This document shows, piece after piece, positions 12,037 through 24,095 of a stretch of 64,000 nucleotides of DNA. Position 1 is the first letter of the stretch. Every line of letters starts with the position of its first letter. The notes under the pieces are model-generated. The model searched no databases. It was not told where the DNA came from and saw only the letters and a list, made by a program, of their open reading frames with translations. This DNA comes from Mimachlamys varia (taxonomy: Eukaryota; Mollusca; Bivalvia; Pectinida; Pectinidae). A program made the translations under genes and the position numbers. Location of the stretch: positions 27,045,001 to 27,109,000 of the forward strand of contig OX392545.1 in NCBI GenBank assembly GCA_947623455.1. Direction: 5' to 3'.

Positions 12037-12161
12037 GGTACTGACCGTAGGTCGGTGGGTTTTCCTCGGGTACTCCGGCTTTCCTCCACCTCCAAAACCT
12101 GACACGTCCTTAAGTGACCCTGGCTGTTAACAGGACGTTAAACGTAATAAACCAAACCAAA
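12037..12161 (+). mobile_element. SINE-A, 5'-truncated, perfect 14-bp target duplication
   Basis: Only the body and tail remain (GTACTGACCGTAGGTCGG, CTCCGGCTTTCCTCCACC, GACGTTAAAC, then AAACCAAACCAA). TCAATTTGAATGCA occurs at both 12023-12036 and 12162-12175 with no mismatch. The perfect duplication suggests a fairly recent insertion. Confidence 0.95.
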
Positions 12162-12569
12162 TCAATTTGAATGCAATCTGGGTTCTATAATATTTATCTG
12201 GCACCTATACCACATTCATATAGACAATAGATAAAATCCGACAGACGTTCAATGGTAACATTTACATTTCAGATATTGTCATTTTGCCAATTTATTTCAG
12301 TTTTTGTCCTTGTATGGTAACATATTGGAAGAGCTTTTTGAAAATCACAATCACCTTTATGATAAACGTAAAGCTATAACGCGTGTTATCTGAGGCGACG
12401 GACAAAACGTTGACGTAACGTAGGTCAACTTGGCGCCAAAATGACGTCATGATGTTGCCCGGTGGTCCGGACTGCATCTATACTTCTGTGAATACAGTCC
12501 AGATTAACACTGGCTTACTTGGAAACCATCATGCAAAAGGTAAATATATCTGTTATTTCCATGTGTAAG

Positions 12570-12900
12570 GCATATATAGAGGTTACTCAACGAGTGGTTG
12601 TTGGATATGGAATTTGTTTCACACTCGTTATTTTTTTTTTAAGTTACAAAAGCTAGTGTCTTTTGTAACTTTAAAAAAAAGAATTAACGAAAGTGAAATA
12701 AATTCCATAACTATGAGTCATGTAACCTGTTTCTATCACAATCTCAGGCGGAAAAAGCAACATCATGTCAGCCAATCAATATGCGTTTAGAGTTTATTCC
12801 ACGTGCGGTATAAACAAAATTATATTCAACAGTTGCAATGATTATTTGATACCCCAAGAGTTGAATAACACCCGACTAGTGTGATAGAAATATGTTTTTG
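12570..12900 (+). repeat. R4 hairpin element, copy 1
   Basis: A long near-palindrome at 12606-12709 pairs TATGGAATTTGTTTCAC...AAGTTACAAAAG with CTTTTGTAACTT...GTGAAATAAATTCCATA across an 8-nt loop. It is followed by GTCAGCCAATCAA and the palindromic block GTTTATTCCACGTG/CGGTATAAAC (12792-12815). The same order recurs at 36730-37135. No coding sequence; likely a non-autonomous foldback element. Confidence 0.8.
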
Positions 12901-13280
12901 ACAGGATAACAGTAAGATTATAAGGCGAAGGGTTGATTCCTATTATCGTCAAGTGTTTTTAATTGATATATTCACCTAAAATATTCAAATGATGCCTTCA
13001 AGTTCTATAAGATACTAGCTTTCAGTCTGAACAAATCATTTAACAGATAGTTGTTCCCTGCAGTTAAAATGTTCTCCTGTTTTCTAAAATGGAGATAATT
13101 TCTGGTGTGAATTTCAAACATCACCGATGTGAGATTGACAGGGTGATGCATTGTTATCCCTGTGACGTCGTATAGTTTTGCTTGTTAAACAGACTTGTTA
13201 TCCCTTAGATGTTGACATGATGAGATGTGTTCTTCCAAAACTATTCACTTATACAAAACTTATTCAAACTCCGCTTGAAT

Positions 13281-14165
13281 AAGCGGAGGGCTAGGAAAAT
13301 TAAAAGACTGCAGGATGTCTGAAACAGCAGCTTCAGACATGTAGTTTTGTAGTAAGTTTATATCATTTAAGAGTATAGTATTGTTTTGTTATCCCTGTGT
13401 CTAAACATCTTCCAAAACTAGATTCCAGCGTCGAGCTAGGAAAATTAAAAAACTGCAGGATGCCTGAAACAGCAGCATCAGACATGTAGTTTTGTAGTAA
13501 GTTTGTATCATAATTATTAGAGTAAAGTATTATCTTGTTATCTCAGTGACTTTAACAGTAAGATATGTTCTTCTAAAACCACATTCCAGTGGAAGTTTAG
13601 GGAAATTAAAAGGCTGCAGGATGTTTGAAACAATAGCTGCAGACATGTATTGTTATAGTAAGTTTGTATCATAATTATTAGAGTAAAGTACTATCTTGCT
13701 ATCCCTGTGACTTTAACAGTGAGATGTGTTCTCCCAAAACTACAATCCAGCGGAGGGTTAGGAAAATTAAAAGGCTGCAGGATGTTTGAAACAACAGCTG
13801 CAGCCTTGATATGAATTGTTATAGTAAGTTTGTGTCATAATTATTAGAGTATAAAAATATGTTTTAGCAGGATAACAGTTATATAAATAAAACGATTCCA
13901 AGGCTCTATATTGTCCTGTTATCTCTTTGACATTAACATGATGAAATTTGTTCTTTCAGCGGAGGGCTAAGAAAATTAAAAAGCTGCATGATGTTTGAAA
14001 CAAGAGCTGCAGACATGAATTGTTATAGTAAGTTTGTATCATAATTATTAGAGTAAAGTATTATCTTGTTATCCCTGTGACGTTAACATTCCAAAACTAC
14101 ATTCCAGCGGAGGGTAAGGAAAATTAAAAGGCAGCAGGGTGTTTTAGACAGCAGCTGCAGGCACA
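13281..14165 (+). repeat. Tandem repeat, six units of about 150-205 bp
   Basis: Units begin near 13281, 13431, 13591, 13751, 13961 and 14107. Each carries a GGAGGGCTAGGAAAATTAAA-like block, CTGCAGGATGTTTGAAACA, an AGACATG segment, TATAGTAAGTTTGTATCATA, and TTATCCCTGTGACNTTAACA before the next unit. The fifth start is displaced by an extra segment (AGCAGGATAACAGTTATATA). Function unknown. Confidence 0.85.
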
Positions 14166-14174
14166 ATAGAAGTA

Positions 14175-15690
14175 TCAAGTGCCACACTGTCAGTGTCGCA
14201 TCGCCTGCTGCAGCGTTGTCTAACTATTTTCTTTCAATGTTATTGTCCCAGTCCTGCATTATCATATCACTAAGCGTGCCATACACGTGTTGTCACAGGT
14301 ATTGAGATGTGCAATTATCACACGTGTGCATGTAAACAGCTGTTGCTAGCAATAATGGCTGCATGAATGCCTTTTAATTTTTTATGTTAACATTTTATTA
14401 CATTTAGCAATTCGTTATTTCTGTGGAGTTTTTACATTACGTAATTTGTACATGTTCCAAATGTGCTAAATTCTTCATTTTTTCTAGGATACAATAATTA
14501 AATTTAGGAAAGTATCAATAAATGACGTAAAAGATAAATATTACATCTCTATCTGCAAACTCGTTCATGTCTCAATTCCGACGTGTGAATATCTGCGGGT
14601 TTTAATTTATTTTCTTAACAGTATAACAATGTTAATACATTAGAAGATTTTGACAATTAAATTTTAGTTAATCTCGAAATGAAAAAAACAGGGAAACTCG
14701 GTATCTCAGTTAATAAATCAACAATTCGGTTTTTTTTCTGATTGGAAGATAATGCTGCTCTTCATAATTTTTGGGCAAGTTCACTGGCTTGGTTACTCTT
14801 TTTATGATATATTTAAGAAACATTGTGCAGAATACCAAATTCAAATCGTGCATTCAAAATTTTGTCGTTATATTCGGGTAATAAATTTCAGATTATGCAA
14901 AAGGTGCGTGCTACAATAATTTGGCAGAGAGAACAAATATTTTTAATCAGATGTCACTTAATTTCTCGCCGACACCTGATTCAGGTGTTTAAATTGATAT
15001 GACGAAAACCAGACAACTAATGAAGTACGTGTCTTTATAAATAATCCAAGTACCTTTTTTTTAATACGGCTGTATTAATAAGCTACGTACTGTAAAAATG
15101 TATAGGACGCAATCAAGGGTAGACAATTATTCAAGCTTAGGGAATGCATTTAAGATTAATGAACCAAGTTCAAAGAAATCGCTAGGATGCTACCAACATC
15201 TGAGTTTAATGCAACTTATTTGTAAACGATCACTATCTCAACTATTAACTCAGAATTACTAGACGTTTAGTTTGAAGTCGAATTAAGACTCGAGAACTAA
15301 AGCTCTTCAATATTTATTGTAATAAATATTAATCACTCTCTAGTCCTCTGAGGGATTCGCTCGTCAATACTTTTTTTATCAAGGATATCCCCAACAATGA
15401 GGAAATGAAGAACGGAAAATGTTGATATCTGATGGTTAGAGGTAGAGGGACAGAAACGTAGAGGTGCTAACGATCAATTTCATACTCCTACGAAAAAAGA
15501 GGCATGTCTGAGAACGTGAAATGTTTTTAATATCAGTTGCTGTTATGAACTAAATGAAAAAAGATTGTGTTTTTCATTTACAGTATTTCATTCCCATTTC
15601 CCATATTCGTAGGAAACTGTATTAGAGGACATGAGAAATTGTCCTTGAAACAGATGTATTATGAGATCCATGCCTATATACCTACAGTGT
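14175..15690. other. No recognised feature
   Basis: AT-rich sequence without open frames of note or visible repeats. Confidence 0.45.
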
Positions 15691-15746
15691 ACCCTCGTTA
15701 TATCACCACCGTTCGTCCACGGCAATTATGGCGGTATAACAAGGGT
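15691..15746. repeat. Short foldback, about 16-bp arms
   Basis: ACCCTCGTTATATCACC (15691-15707) pairs imperfectly with GCGGTATAACAAGGGT (15731-15746). A half-copy, GACAGTATAACAAGGGTTTG, lies near 30500, suggesting a dispersed family. Confidence 0.45.
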
Positions 15747-15759
15747 GGCGATAGTATCG

Positions 15760-18095
15760 AATTATGACAAATACAGTTCCATCAAGTGTTATAACATATT
15801 ACATTACCATTACATGTAGATACAAGCTGGGTAATATATCTACAGGTTTTTGTCACAAAACTTATTTCTGAAAATAGTCAGTGATCTGCATTTGTCGCAT
15901 GCCATCCGTTTTTATCTGTCGAACTATATGCGAAATAATTCAGGCCATTATCTAACACAATACATCCTTTCGTCTTTGAGTTTACATCTCGACTGACGAA
16001 GCCAAATGTTCATACCATACACAGTAAGAATACAAAATGAGTATAAATCAGTCATATGTATCATATTCCCAACCTTCAACCAACATTTTTTACTCTCAAA
16101 TGAAGCAAACCCTCATCAATATTAAAAACAACCGACTGCATGCGAAAAGATGCATTCGTTTATATTCAAACGTATACAAGGCATGTATTGTACCTGTGAC
16201 CTCGAGATACAACTGTTCATCAGGATGAAGACGTTTTATTATATACGTCATACATGTTTGCGTTCTACGTACACATGAATTGTTGTCAAGGTATGACCTT
16301 TTCAATCTCTTACATCAGGAGCATTAAAACTTTTGAGGTTGTAGGATATTGCATGCTTTTTTTGTCTGCTTTTATTGCTGTAAAAATTAAACATAAAGGT
16401 GATATACAGTTCCTCCCAGTTTTGCGATGATTTTTTGATAGGTACTTTTGTTTCGGCTTTCTCTTCAATTTCTGTTTGTTTGGTTTAACGTGTTGTTTTG
16501 ATTTGGCTAACTTGTTGATGAATAGTATTTTTATTTTAGTTTGTACGTGTACCTTGGTGCCGTTGTTATTGCGCACTTCGTATTAGATTAGACTTAAGAT
16601 GTAAACAAAAGTTTCAACAAGTGTTGAATGATTATTAAATTGTTATCACTTCGATATTTTTTGTCGTTCTTTTCCAATAAAACTGGTAAATGTATCCTTT
16701 CAAGTCCATGGAAATGTATTTAAGTGTTTATCGCAATTGCTTTCCCTGGCGCATTAAAACAGTTCAAGATCTAGAAAATTATTTTGATAACATATTATGT
16801 ATAATATAGATGTAGCATTACATTGATATAATATGTGTAAATCACAAACAGATATCTGGAACACACATAGAGAACACAAAAGTACATTTGTAGAGAAAAT
16901 ATCCTTGTGGTGTTGGAATAGTAAAAAAATGAGATAATTTAACTGTTGCACTTCACAAAAAACATTTGCTGCACGGAACTCAAAAGGCTGGATGACAAAT
17001 AAATACTTGTCCTGCACACGTGTTAGTGTAATATAAGACGCCGACGCCCGTTAATGAAAAACAATTATTGCTTCACATCCTTACACCGGGCTGTGAAACA
17101 TGAGGGAATGTGAGCCCCGAAGGTCAGATTGTCCAAGATAAACAAATATTACTAGTGCAAACAATATTTCACAAACATTTGTTTAAGGTATGAGGACTGC
17201 GACTCTCTCTAACAGTATATTAAACCAGAAACATCAAAGAGCCTCTATACAGGTCCTGAAAACCGATAGTTATGTTCAAACAAGGCTACTATGACTGCTC
17301 CCGGCGTTACACGGCTATAGGCAATGTCTTGTTAACCTAACACAGGGGAAAAAAATCAAACAAAAATATTTTTAGAATTCACACATTTAAACGTTTAATC
17401 GTATTTCGATCGAAAAATTAATTTCAGTTTCATAAATTACGATCTTTAATCAAAATGGCAAAACAAGTCTATGAAAGTTACCATAGTAGTATTTTTGCTT
17501 TCACACTGAGGTAAAGTAACCAGACTTTTCATTATAATTACCAGGTAAAACATACACACACCTGTATGTTACCTGCGAGTTTATTTTGTAATAAAGACCT
17601 TTGGAAGTCAGTTTAATCCCTATGCTCAATTTGCATTCGGTCTTGTTAGTTTTACAAACAATATTTAGACTTGACGTAAATATTTGAATCTTTATAATAC
17701 CTCGACTGCTGTATGTTAGATATTGCTATATATTCCGGGGAATTTCGAACTTTTCCAATCTAGCATGACGCCGAGGACATGTACATGATAACAATATGTT
17801 GTAATTACATGTTCAAGACAAAATTTACAGTGAATTTACAAGAATTGTATTGTCGAACATTTGACTGGATGGTTTTTATAGTAGTATGTGAACTGATGTG
17901 TTAGTTCTGGAAAAGCATCTGGTCTTTCCTGAAGTAAATGACGTTAATTGATAAACTGTAACACGAGTAAATCATGTAAATACATACAACTGATTTATAT
18001 GGTGCATTTTATCTTTTAATTTAATCATAAAAACAATGCATAGTCTTTCAGCCAATTGTACATTTATGCAAAATCTTAATGATTCAAAAACAAAC
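15760..18095. other. No recognised feature
   Basis: AT-rich. Minus-strand open frames of 70-90 codons near 16096-17017 show no family resemblance and no splice context. Confidence 0.45.
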
Positions 18096-18400
18096 AGAGA
18101 ATAACAAAGCGTCAACAAAACCATAATCCAAACTTAGAATCGATTAAACAAGAGGCAAAATAGGAACAAAGGAAATATTTACAAGGAGATCATCGTAAAA
18201 GTACAAAAGAATAGGACCAAGTGTTCTGAAAGAGTAAGCGTCTTTTGCGTCACCGACGACACCCGCCATGTAAATCTTTGTCACATCCAAGTAAGCATCA
18301 ATCCTCAAAATGAGAACCGAGTCATCATTGTCATCACAACAAGTAAACACACTAACAAGCAAACTCAAAAACGTCCATCTTCATATCACACAAAGATTAC
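18096..18400 (+). repeat. R1 dispersed repeat, long copy
   Basis: Ordered modules: AGAGAATAACAAAGCGTCAAC, CATAATCCAAACTTAGAATCG, GGCAAAATAGGAACAAAGG, CCAAGTGTTCTGAAAGAGTAAG, GACGACACCCGCCATGTAAATC, AACCGAGTCATCATTGTCATC, and TTCATATCACACAAAGAT. It is one of 18 copies in the window and a good reference copy. It has no terminal inverted repeats or coding sequence, so its class is unknown. Confidence 0.8.
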
Positions 18401-19220
18401 CATAAGGACAGTATCACCTATATAAGGCCGCAAAACCCTTGAATAAGTCTGTACAAATCTCTAATATAAATTGTATATATATTTATTTTCATTTCATTTT
18501 ATATTTTTATTTTATTTTATTTATTTATATATTTAAAAAAAAAATTTGAATACCTGAAATAGAGGTTTAGTGTGATTTGAAACTCTTTGTATATCACATA
18601 AAAAACGAAATAAACGACTTCAGGAAACTTTGTTATATATTGATTATGGTTTCATAGTATATAACAAAAGTATATGGACTGTATACGGCTTCTAGTTATG
18701 TATACTAACAAATCATTGTAAAACTTCTGTCAGTCTCAGTCACAGTCAACACCCCATTACAGAATAATAGGCAAACAATCTGAGGCATCATCAATATTGA
18801 CATAAGATATTTCACCCTGTTTGATTGTACCCACGAGCACCAGATCGAACTGTGGGCCAACTTTCCTAAAGTCGGCTTAGTTACGTATACTTCCTGTGTA
18901 CAAAAATATCGAAAACAAGACAATTATTTTAAAAAGTACTGCTAATATTTATATAGCGTATTAGTAAAGAATATACTAAATCTCGACCTTCGGATACGAG
19001 TTTTGAATGTTTATTTAGTATTTAATATTTCCGAACTGTCTGCCTCGGCTGTATAGTTAACTGATAACACGCTGTATTTCTATAAACAAGTCAGATAAAA
19101 TATTGACAGAAAATTGTCTGAAAATGTATGGGCGTGTGGCTATGTATTTTTCTAAAATAAAATGTACACGAAATTAATACACATCATATATGATGATGAC
19201 GTCATGAAATATACATGACA
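18401..19220. other. AT-rich, TTTAT-type low complexity near 18470-18545
   Basis: TTTTATTTTATTTATTT low-complexity sequence, then unremarkable DNA. Confidence 0.5.
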
Positions 19221-19446
19221 AGATGGATTTAATATCAAACTACCATGCTGATAAATTTGTTAAAGCAGTATTTTGAACTAAATAAAGAAATATAAATAGA
19301 TGGATTTATTATCAAACAAGATGGATTTATTATCAAACTGGCATGCTGATAAAAGAAATGCTTGTTTGTTAAAGCAGTATTTTTAACTGAATATAGAAAT
19401 ATAAAAAGATGGATTTATTATCAAACAAGATGGATTTATTATCAAA
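19221..19446 (+). repeat. Nested tandem repeat
   Basis: AGATGGATTTATTATCAAAC recurs near 19221, 19298, 19319, 19407 and 19428. The larger block (with CATGCTGATAAA and GTTAAAGCAGTATTTT) is present twice about 110 bp apart, and in two places the 21-bp motif is directly doubled. Confidence 0.8.
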
Positions 19447-19775
19447 TCGAATATGTAAATATAACAATGGAAATGAGGAGACTTGAAAAATACAATATTG
19501 ATAGCATGATCCCCTACAAAACTAAAGGTCGACCTAGATAGCTGTTGCTCAGGCTATGTAAGTAATCCCTGTTCGACTGGTGGTATTCTGTGTTGAGACT
19601 AAACATTGCAGACACAGTTAAGTCTTTGATCATGACAAAATCTTCCACCTTAGCGAAAAAACAATGACCAGACACTTTTAAAGAAAATCTTTAAAAACTC
19701 TTTAAACTATTCTGATAATTTTTTTATGGCTTAAATATATTTGAAATCCTTGTTCCTAACAACACTATCTGGGAT

Positions 19776-19998
19776 GTTTGGTTTATTTTAGTTTTACGTC
19801 CTATTAACAACCAGGGTCATTTAAGGACATGCCAGGTTTTGGAGGTGGAGGGAAGCCGGAGTACCAAGAGAAAAACCACCAACCTACGGATAGTGCCTGG
19901 CACCAGCCTCAAGTGGTATTCGAACTCGCAACCCAGTGGTAGAGGGGTAGTGGTAGAATGTCGGAACACCTTAACCACTCGACCACCGCGGCTCCCAA
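19776..19998 (-). mobile_element. SINE-A, full length (223 bp) with target duplication
   Basis: On the minus strand it starts GGGAGCCGCGGTGGTCGAGTGG, with A box TGGTCGAGTGG and B-box-like GAGTTCGAATACC. It then has the body CTCCGGCTTCCCTCCACC and the tail GTCCTTAAATGACCCTGG...GGACGTAAAAC, ending AAACCAAAC. It is flanked by ACTATCTGGGAT (19764-19775) and ACTATCAGGGAT (19999-20010). This is the best reference copy of SINE-A here. The long spacer between boxes suggests a Leu/Ser-type tRNA ancestor. Confidence 0.95.
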
Positions 19999-20010
19999 AC
20001 TATCAGGGAT

Positions 20011-21351
20011 ATCGTATTATTGACAAGTACAGTGTAGCTTTGAATATGATCGTTCAGGTATAGGTATCGCTATACCTACCCTCGATACTGTAGGGGTTAC
20101 CCTCTGGCTCTTTGCACCCCTGGAAACACCTCTGGAATATGTCATAGCAAAACGGTGCATGTACATGTGTTATCGTTAAAATAAAGATTAGTTGCTAGGT
20201 TTGTTGAAAGGTAATACCTTTCCTTAACAATTATTGAGGCATAACACGGACGTCATTGTCAATCAGGTTTACCGTTACGCCACCTCGGAATTCTTCTGAA
20301 ATGCATCAATGGATCAGACTAATATTCTAATCGCATCCACAAATGTGGCATGTACTTTACCTTCAATTTGCTCTGGCATATTAATGTTCATCTGAGAACG
20401 GGATAGACCCTCTAATGTCTACTCCTGATCACTTGTGGGATATCATGTAATGGATTTCTGTTTTTGCTAACGTAGATAGATATAAGTCAATACCAAAGTG
20501 ACCTTTTGCCCCCGAAATACCCAACTTACTTTTAATAATTGGACAAAACCTTCATTTCTCTAGAGAAAGTTCAACATTCATAATTGATGTTGATAACTCT
20601 CAATTTCGTCTTATTTACTCACACGCAGTCTGTGAATTACTGCGGGATTATTTCACTTACTACTTCCGGTTTAAGAACGAATTAGCTATGCATAAGGTGT
20701 ACTCGGTACAAGTGCCAAAACCGTCTTGTTTAGATGTGGTATGACTATTGATTGATTAGTGAGCTAATTAAAGCGCGTAACTCACCGCAATCCTTCCACA
20801 GTGAAGTTGAACCAAGGGATTACCCGTATATAGTCAATTATCAATTACACGGTACCAGGTCATTTCGTATCTGGTTTCGCAATTCTCATTAATATATTAT
20901 GAGTTCCTGCTCTTTGACATTTTATTTTTATTTGTCAGTGTATTTACATATGTTTGCTCATTCATGGTTTTACCAGTAAATAACACCGACAATTAAACTT
21001 GAATCATAAATGTCATTACCGTTCCACTTGTTCGTGCGATCCCAATTTTGAAATTCCTCGCATTTGTGACATCATAATCACGTTATATTTGAGATCACAG
21101 GACCAATTATTTTGAAAGTTGGTATTCTTGTCGTGGCATTTCGTGGCAATTACGTAATCTTATTTTGAATGAAAGAATGAAATGTTAAATAATTGATAAT
21201 GCGCTATGAACAAATTTATTGTTATAGACAAATTTGTTTAAGTTGCGATAGTCTTTACAAATGTCATGATTGAGGCCATAAAGAAATCAAATATAAATTC
21301 AATACTTTAATCATGTAAAGAGTAAAACGTCATTCTTCAATAAAGCAGAAT
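20011..21351. other. No recognised feature
   Basis: AT-rich sequence with no open frame or repeat that I can support. Confidence 0.45.
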
Positions 21352-21530
21352 CAGAGAATACCTAAGCGTCAACAAAACCATAATCCGAACTCAAAATCGA
21401 TTAAACTTGAGGCAAAATAGGAACAAAGAAAATATTTACAAGGAGACTCTCGTAAAAGCACAAGGGAATAAGGCCAGGGGTTAAAGAAGAGTTAGCGTCT
21501 TCTGCTTGACATCCGCCATGTAAATCTGTT
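21352..21530 (+). repeat. R1 dispersed repeat, 3' shortened
   Basis: It runs from AGAGAATACCTAAGCGTCAAC through GGCAAAATAGGAACAAAG to ACATCCGCCATGTAAATCTG. The right part of R1 is missing. A small CCTCATCACAT repeat follows at 21582-21625. Confidence 0.75.
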
Positions 21531-21639
21531 CTTCGCAATCATTTTGTGTATGTTTCCTTGTATTTATTTGCGTCTCCTACACGTCCTCATCACATCCTCA
21601 TCACATCATCCTCATCACATCCAAATCCTTTTCCGCACA

Positions 21640-23910
21640 CCTACCCCACCTCTTCCATTATTTCCATACTCCTCTGATTACATTGATTCTACAAACATAG
21701 TTACAACGTATGCACACCGCTTCCAATCGATTAAAATAAAATGATATTTTGTTCATAACATCACATTCTAAAATCAACATATACGTGTTGTGCGTGGGTT
21801 ATTTTGGGTGGACAGGTACTAGTTTGCACTGAGAACAGATTCCTTCCTTATCCATCAGCCAATCTGTGTTCTACATATTGTACATGTAACACGGACGTAG
21901 TTTACACATTACTGCCAGCAAACCAGAATCGATAAAAGAAATTCATACTAAGTAGAGCGTGGCCTATGATGGGGGAGACGACACAAACTCTCACGTTATA
22001 TCGTTATTACCGCTTTTAAACCCTTCCGCATTGGAGGCGGAAAACAGGAAAAAGTCATAAAGAAAAAACAATGGCGCCAAACCAACTTCCGGTGTCATAT
22101 ATTGTAACGGGTGTTCGTTGTGTGCAAACGTGTCATTACTGGTAAAGTATTGCCCATAGATTTTTGTTTTTATTGCCATAATCTTGTAACAACATATCGA
22201 CTTTTCCATTTTTCTTTTCGTAGTTGCCATTAACCACAGGTGTATGAGGCTTACTTTTCTGATAATCAATGGTGGGCCAGGGATAATTGAAATTCACTTC
22301 GACAGAAAATGTGTGACTCTGCAACTAATATGCAAATTTGTGTCATATAACACCGAACTGAAATGGAAAGTGATTAATGATAGCATCTAAACTTGTATTG
22401 AAGCTAGGAACGTTGAGATCAATGAGATGATATGGAAAATAGAATAGATATTACAGACACATCTGCTTCTATACTTCACCGCTAATTATACATCATAGAA
22501 TGGTGTTAATGGCAGAAAACAACATTCAGAATTAAACTTTGACATCACTTCACTATATAGAAGTGTATATACGTGGTAGAATATGTGTAAATGGCAATGT
22601 TATTAATATTTTGAATGTTTTGATCTCAAGTTACATTTTCAAGAGTGTGTTGATCGCCATCCAGTTTGTAGTACAACTGTAAAGGGAGGGCTTAATACCA
22701 GGCACCCTTTCTATGAGTAGGAAGTTGCGAGATTGTTAGGTATATACTGTTTAAATATTTAAAGGCCCAGTAAACGTAACTTCAGTCAATTTTTCGCGAT
22801 TCTGAAAAGTTCTAAAACATCCATTTAAAAACCATGCAAAATACGCCTAAAACGAAGTATTTGAGCAGTAACTAACAAGAAACACTTGACAGAAAAATCG
22901 AAAGAATTGAAATTAAGTCAACAAACCGCAGTCAGAAGACAATTCAAACTGGACGCGTGTTTACAAATACCAAGTTTAAACTGCTGCTGTACCGGTGACC
23001 GCATAAGAATTCATCTTGAATATTGCTGATATCAGTTAATCTTTACCAAATCTATAAATATAAAAAGTTATAAGGCTTGATTTTCGCTTCAAGTTTTGCC
23101 GAAAGATTAAAATGGATCCGATTTTCATCACATACTGATAACTTTTTATACATTGCATTGTTTGCTTTTTTGTGTTTCAGTTTTCTTGAAATGCCCTGCT
23201 GGGAGGCTTGTTGTAGTGTATTGAGAAAATTGAAAAATAGCCAAAATACAAAATAAAACAAGAAAAGCAGACATTCAGAACATGCCAAACCTCTGTAAGA
23301 TCGATTTGTGTTTCATTGTGTACTAAACCTTCCTAAACTGAAACTAGAATTGACGATGGTGTCCAATTACTACAATATTTGACTTTCTACGCTGGCGTTC
23401 CAGATTTGGCCCCACACGATGACGTTAAACATGACACCTTTTAAACAATGAGATATATTTGTGTTTAAGGTGTATTAAGAATAATATTTGGTCGCTTAGT
23501 TTGCCTAACCTCGTGCCATTGTTAAGTACCGTGTAAACATGCCACTTGTCTCAATATGTAATAGCTACAACGTTCCAAGTGTAAGTTTCCCGGAGAGCTG
23601 TGTATGGCAAATTATGAAAATATTATTCCATGTCTCTTTCATTTGAAGTTGATAGGTAAGGAGGGCAATGCATTGCATGACCGTATGCGGCAATTGGTAA
23701 CATATCAGGGGGTAAATTACTGTGTAATCTATGATTTGTAACAATTTCAAGACACAGAAATATCATATGTTGATTAATTTTATCTTATTAAGTTTATTCG
23801 TTTCGGTGCATTTAAAACAGCAATAACTGGCTTCTTAAGCGCTAAGAAGTGTTTTGTTTTTAGTGTTATAGATATTATTCCTTGAATTATTAAAAAAAGT
23901 GGGGGTGGTT
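21640..23910. other. No recognised gene
   Basis: AT-rich. A block near 22765-22980 beginning AAGGCCCAGTAAACGTAACT resembles the start of an unnamed dispersed repeat, with a weak partner near 44880-44930; not strong enough to call. Confidence 0.4.
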
Positions 23911-24095
23911 GGTGCCGTCGATGAAGCAGAAGACGCTTACTCTTCCGGAACATCTGGTATTTTTTCTCTTGTTTTTTTACTTTTAACATCACATGTAAAT
24001 ATTTCCTTTGTTTATATTTTGCCTCTAGTTTAATCGATTTTGAGTTCGGATTATGGTTTTGTTGACGGTTTGGTATTCTCTGGGTTTTTTCGAGA
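23911..24095 (-). repeat. R1 dispersed repeat, partial
   Basis: In reverse orientation: GCCGTCGATGAAGCAGAAGAC, CTTACTCTTCCGGAACATCTG, ATCGATTTTGAGTTCGGATTA, TTGTTGACGGTTTGGTATTCTC. Confidence 0.75.

Noticed and set aside
18144..18368. 74-codon frame on the minus strand, matched by a 76-codon frame at 38816-39046
   Set aside because: The similarity suggested a small gene family, but both lie within R1 copies and the frame is broken in the other copies.
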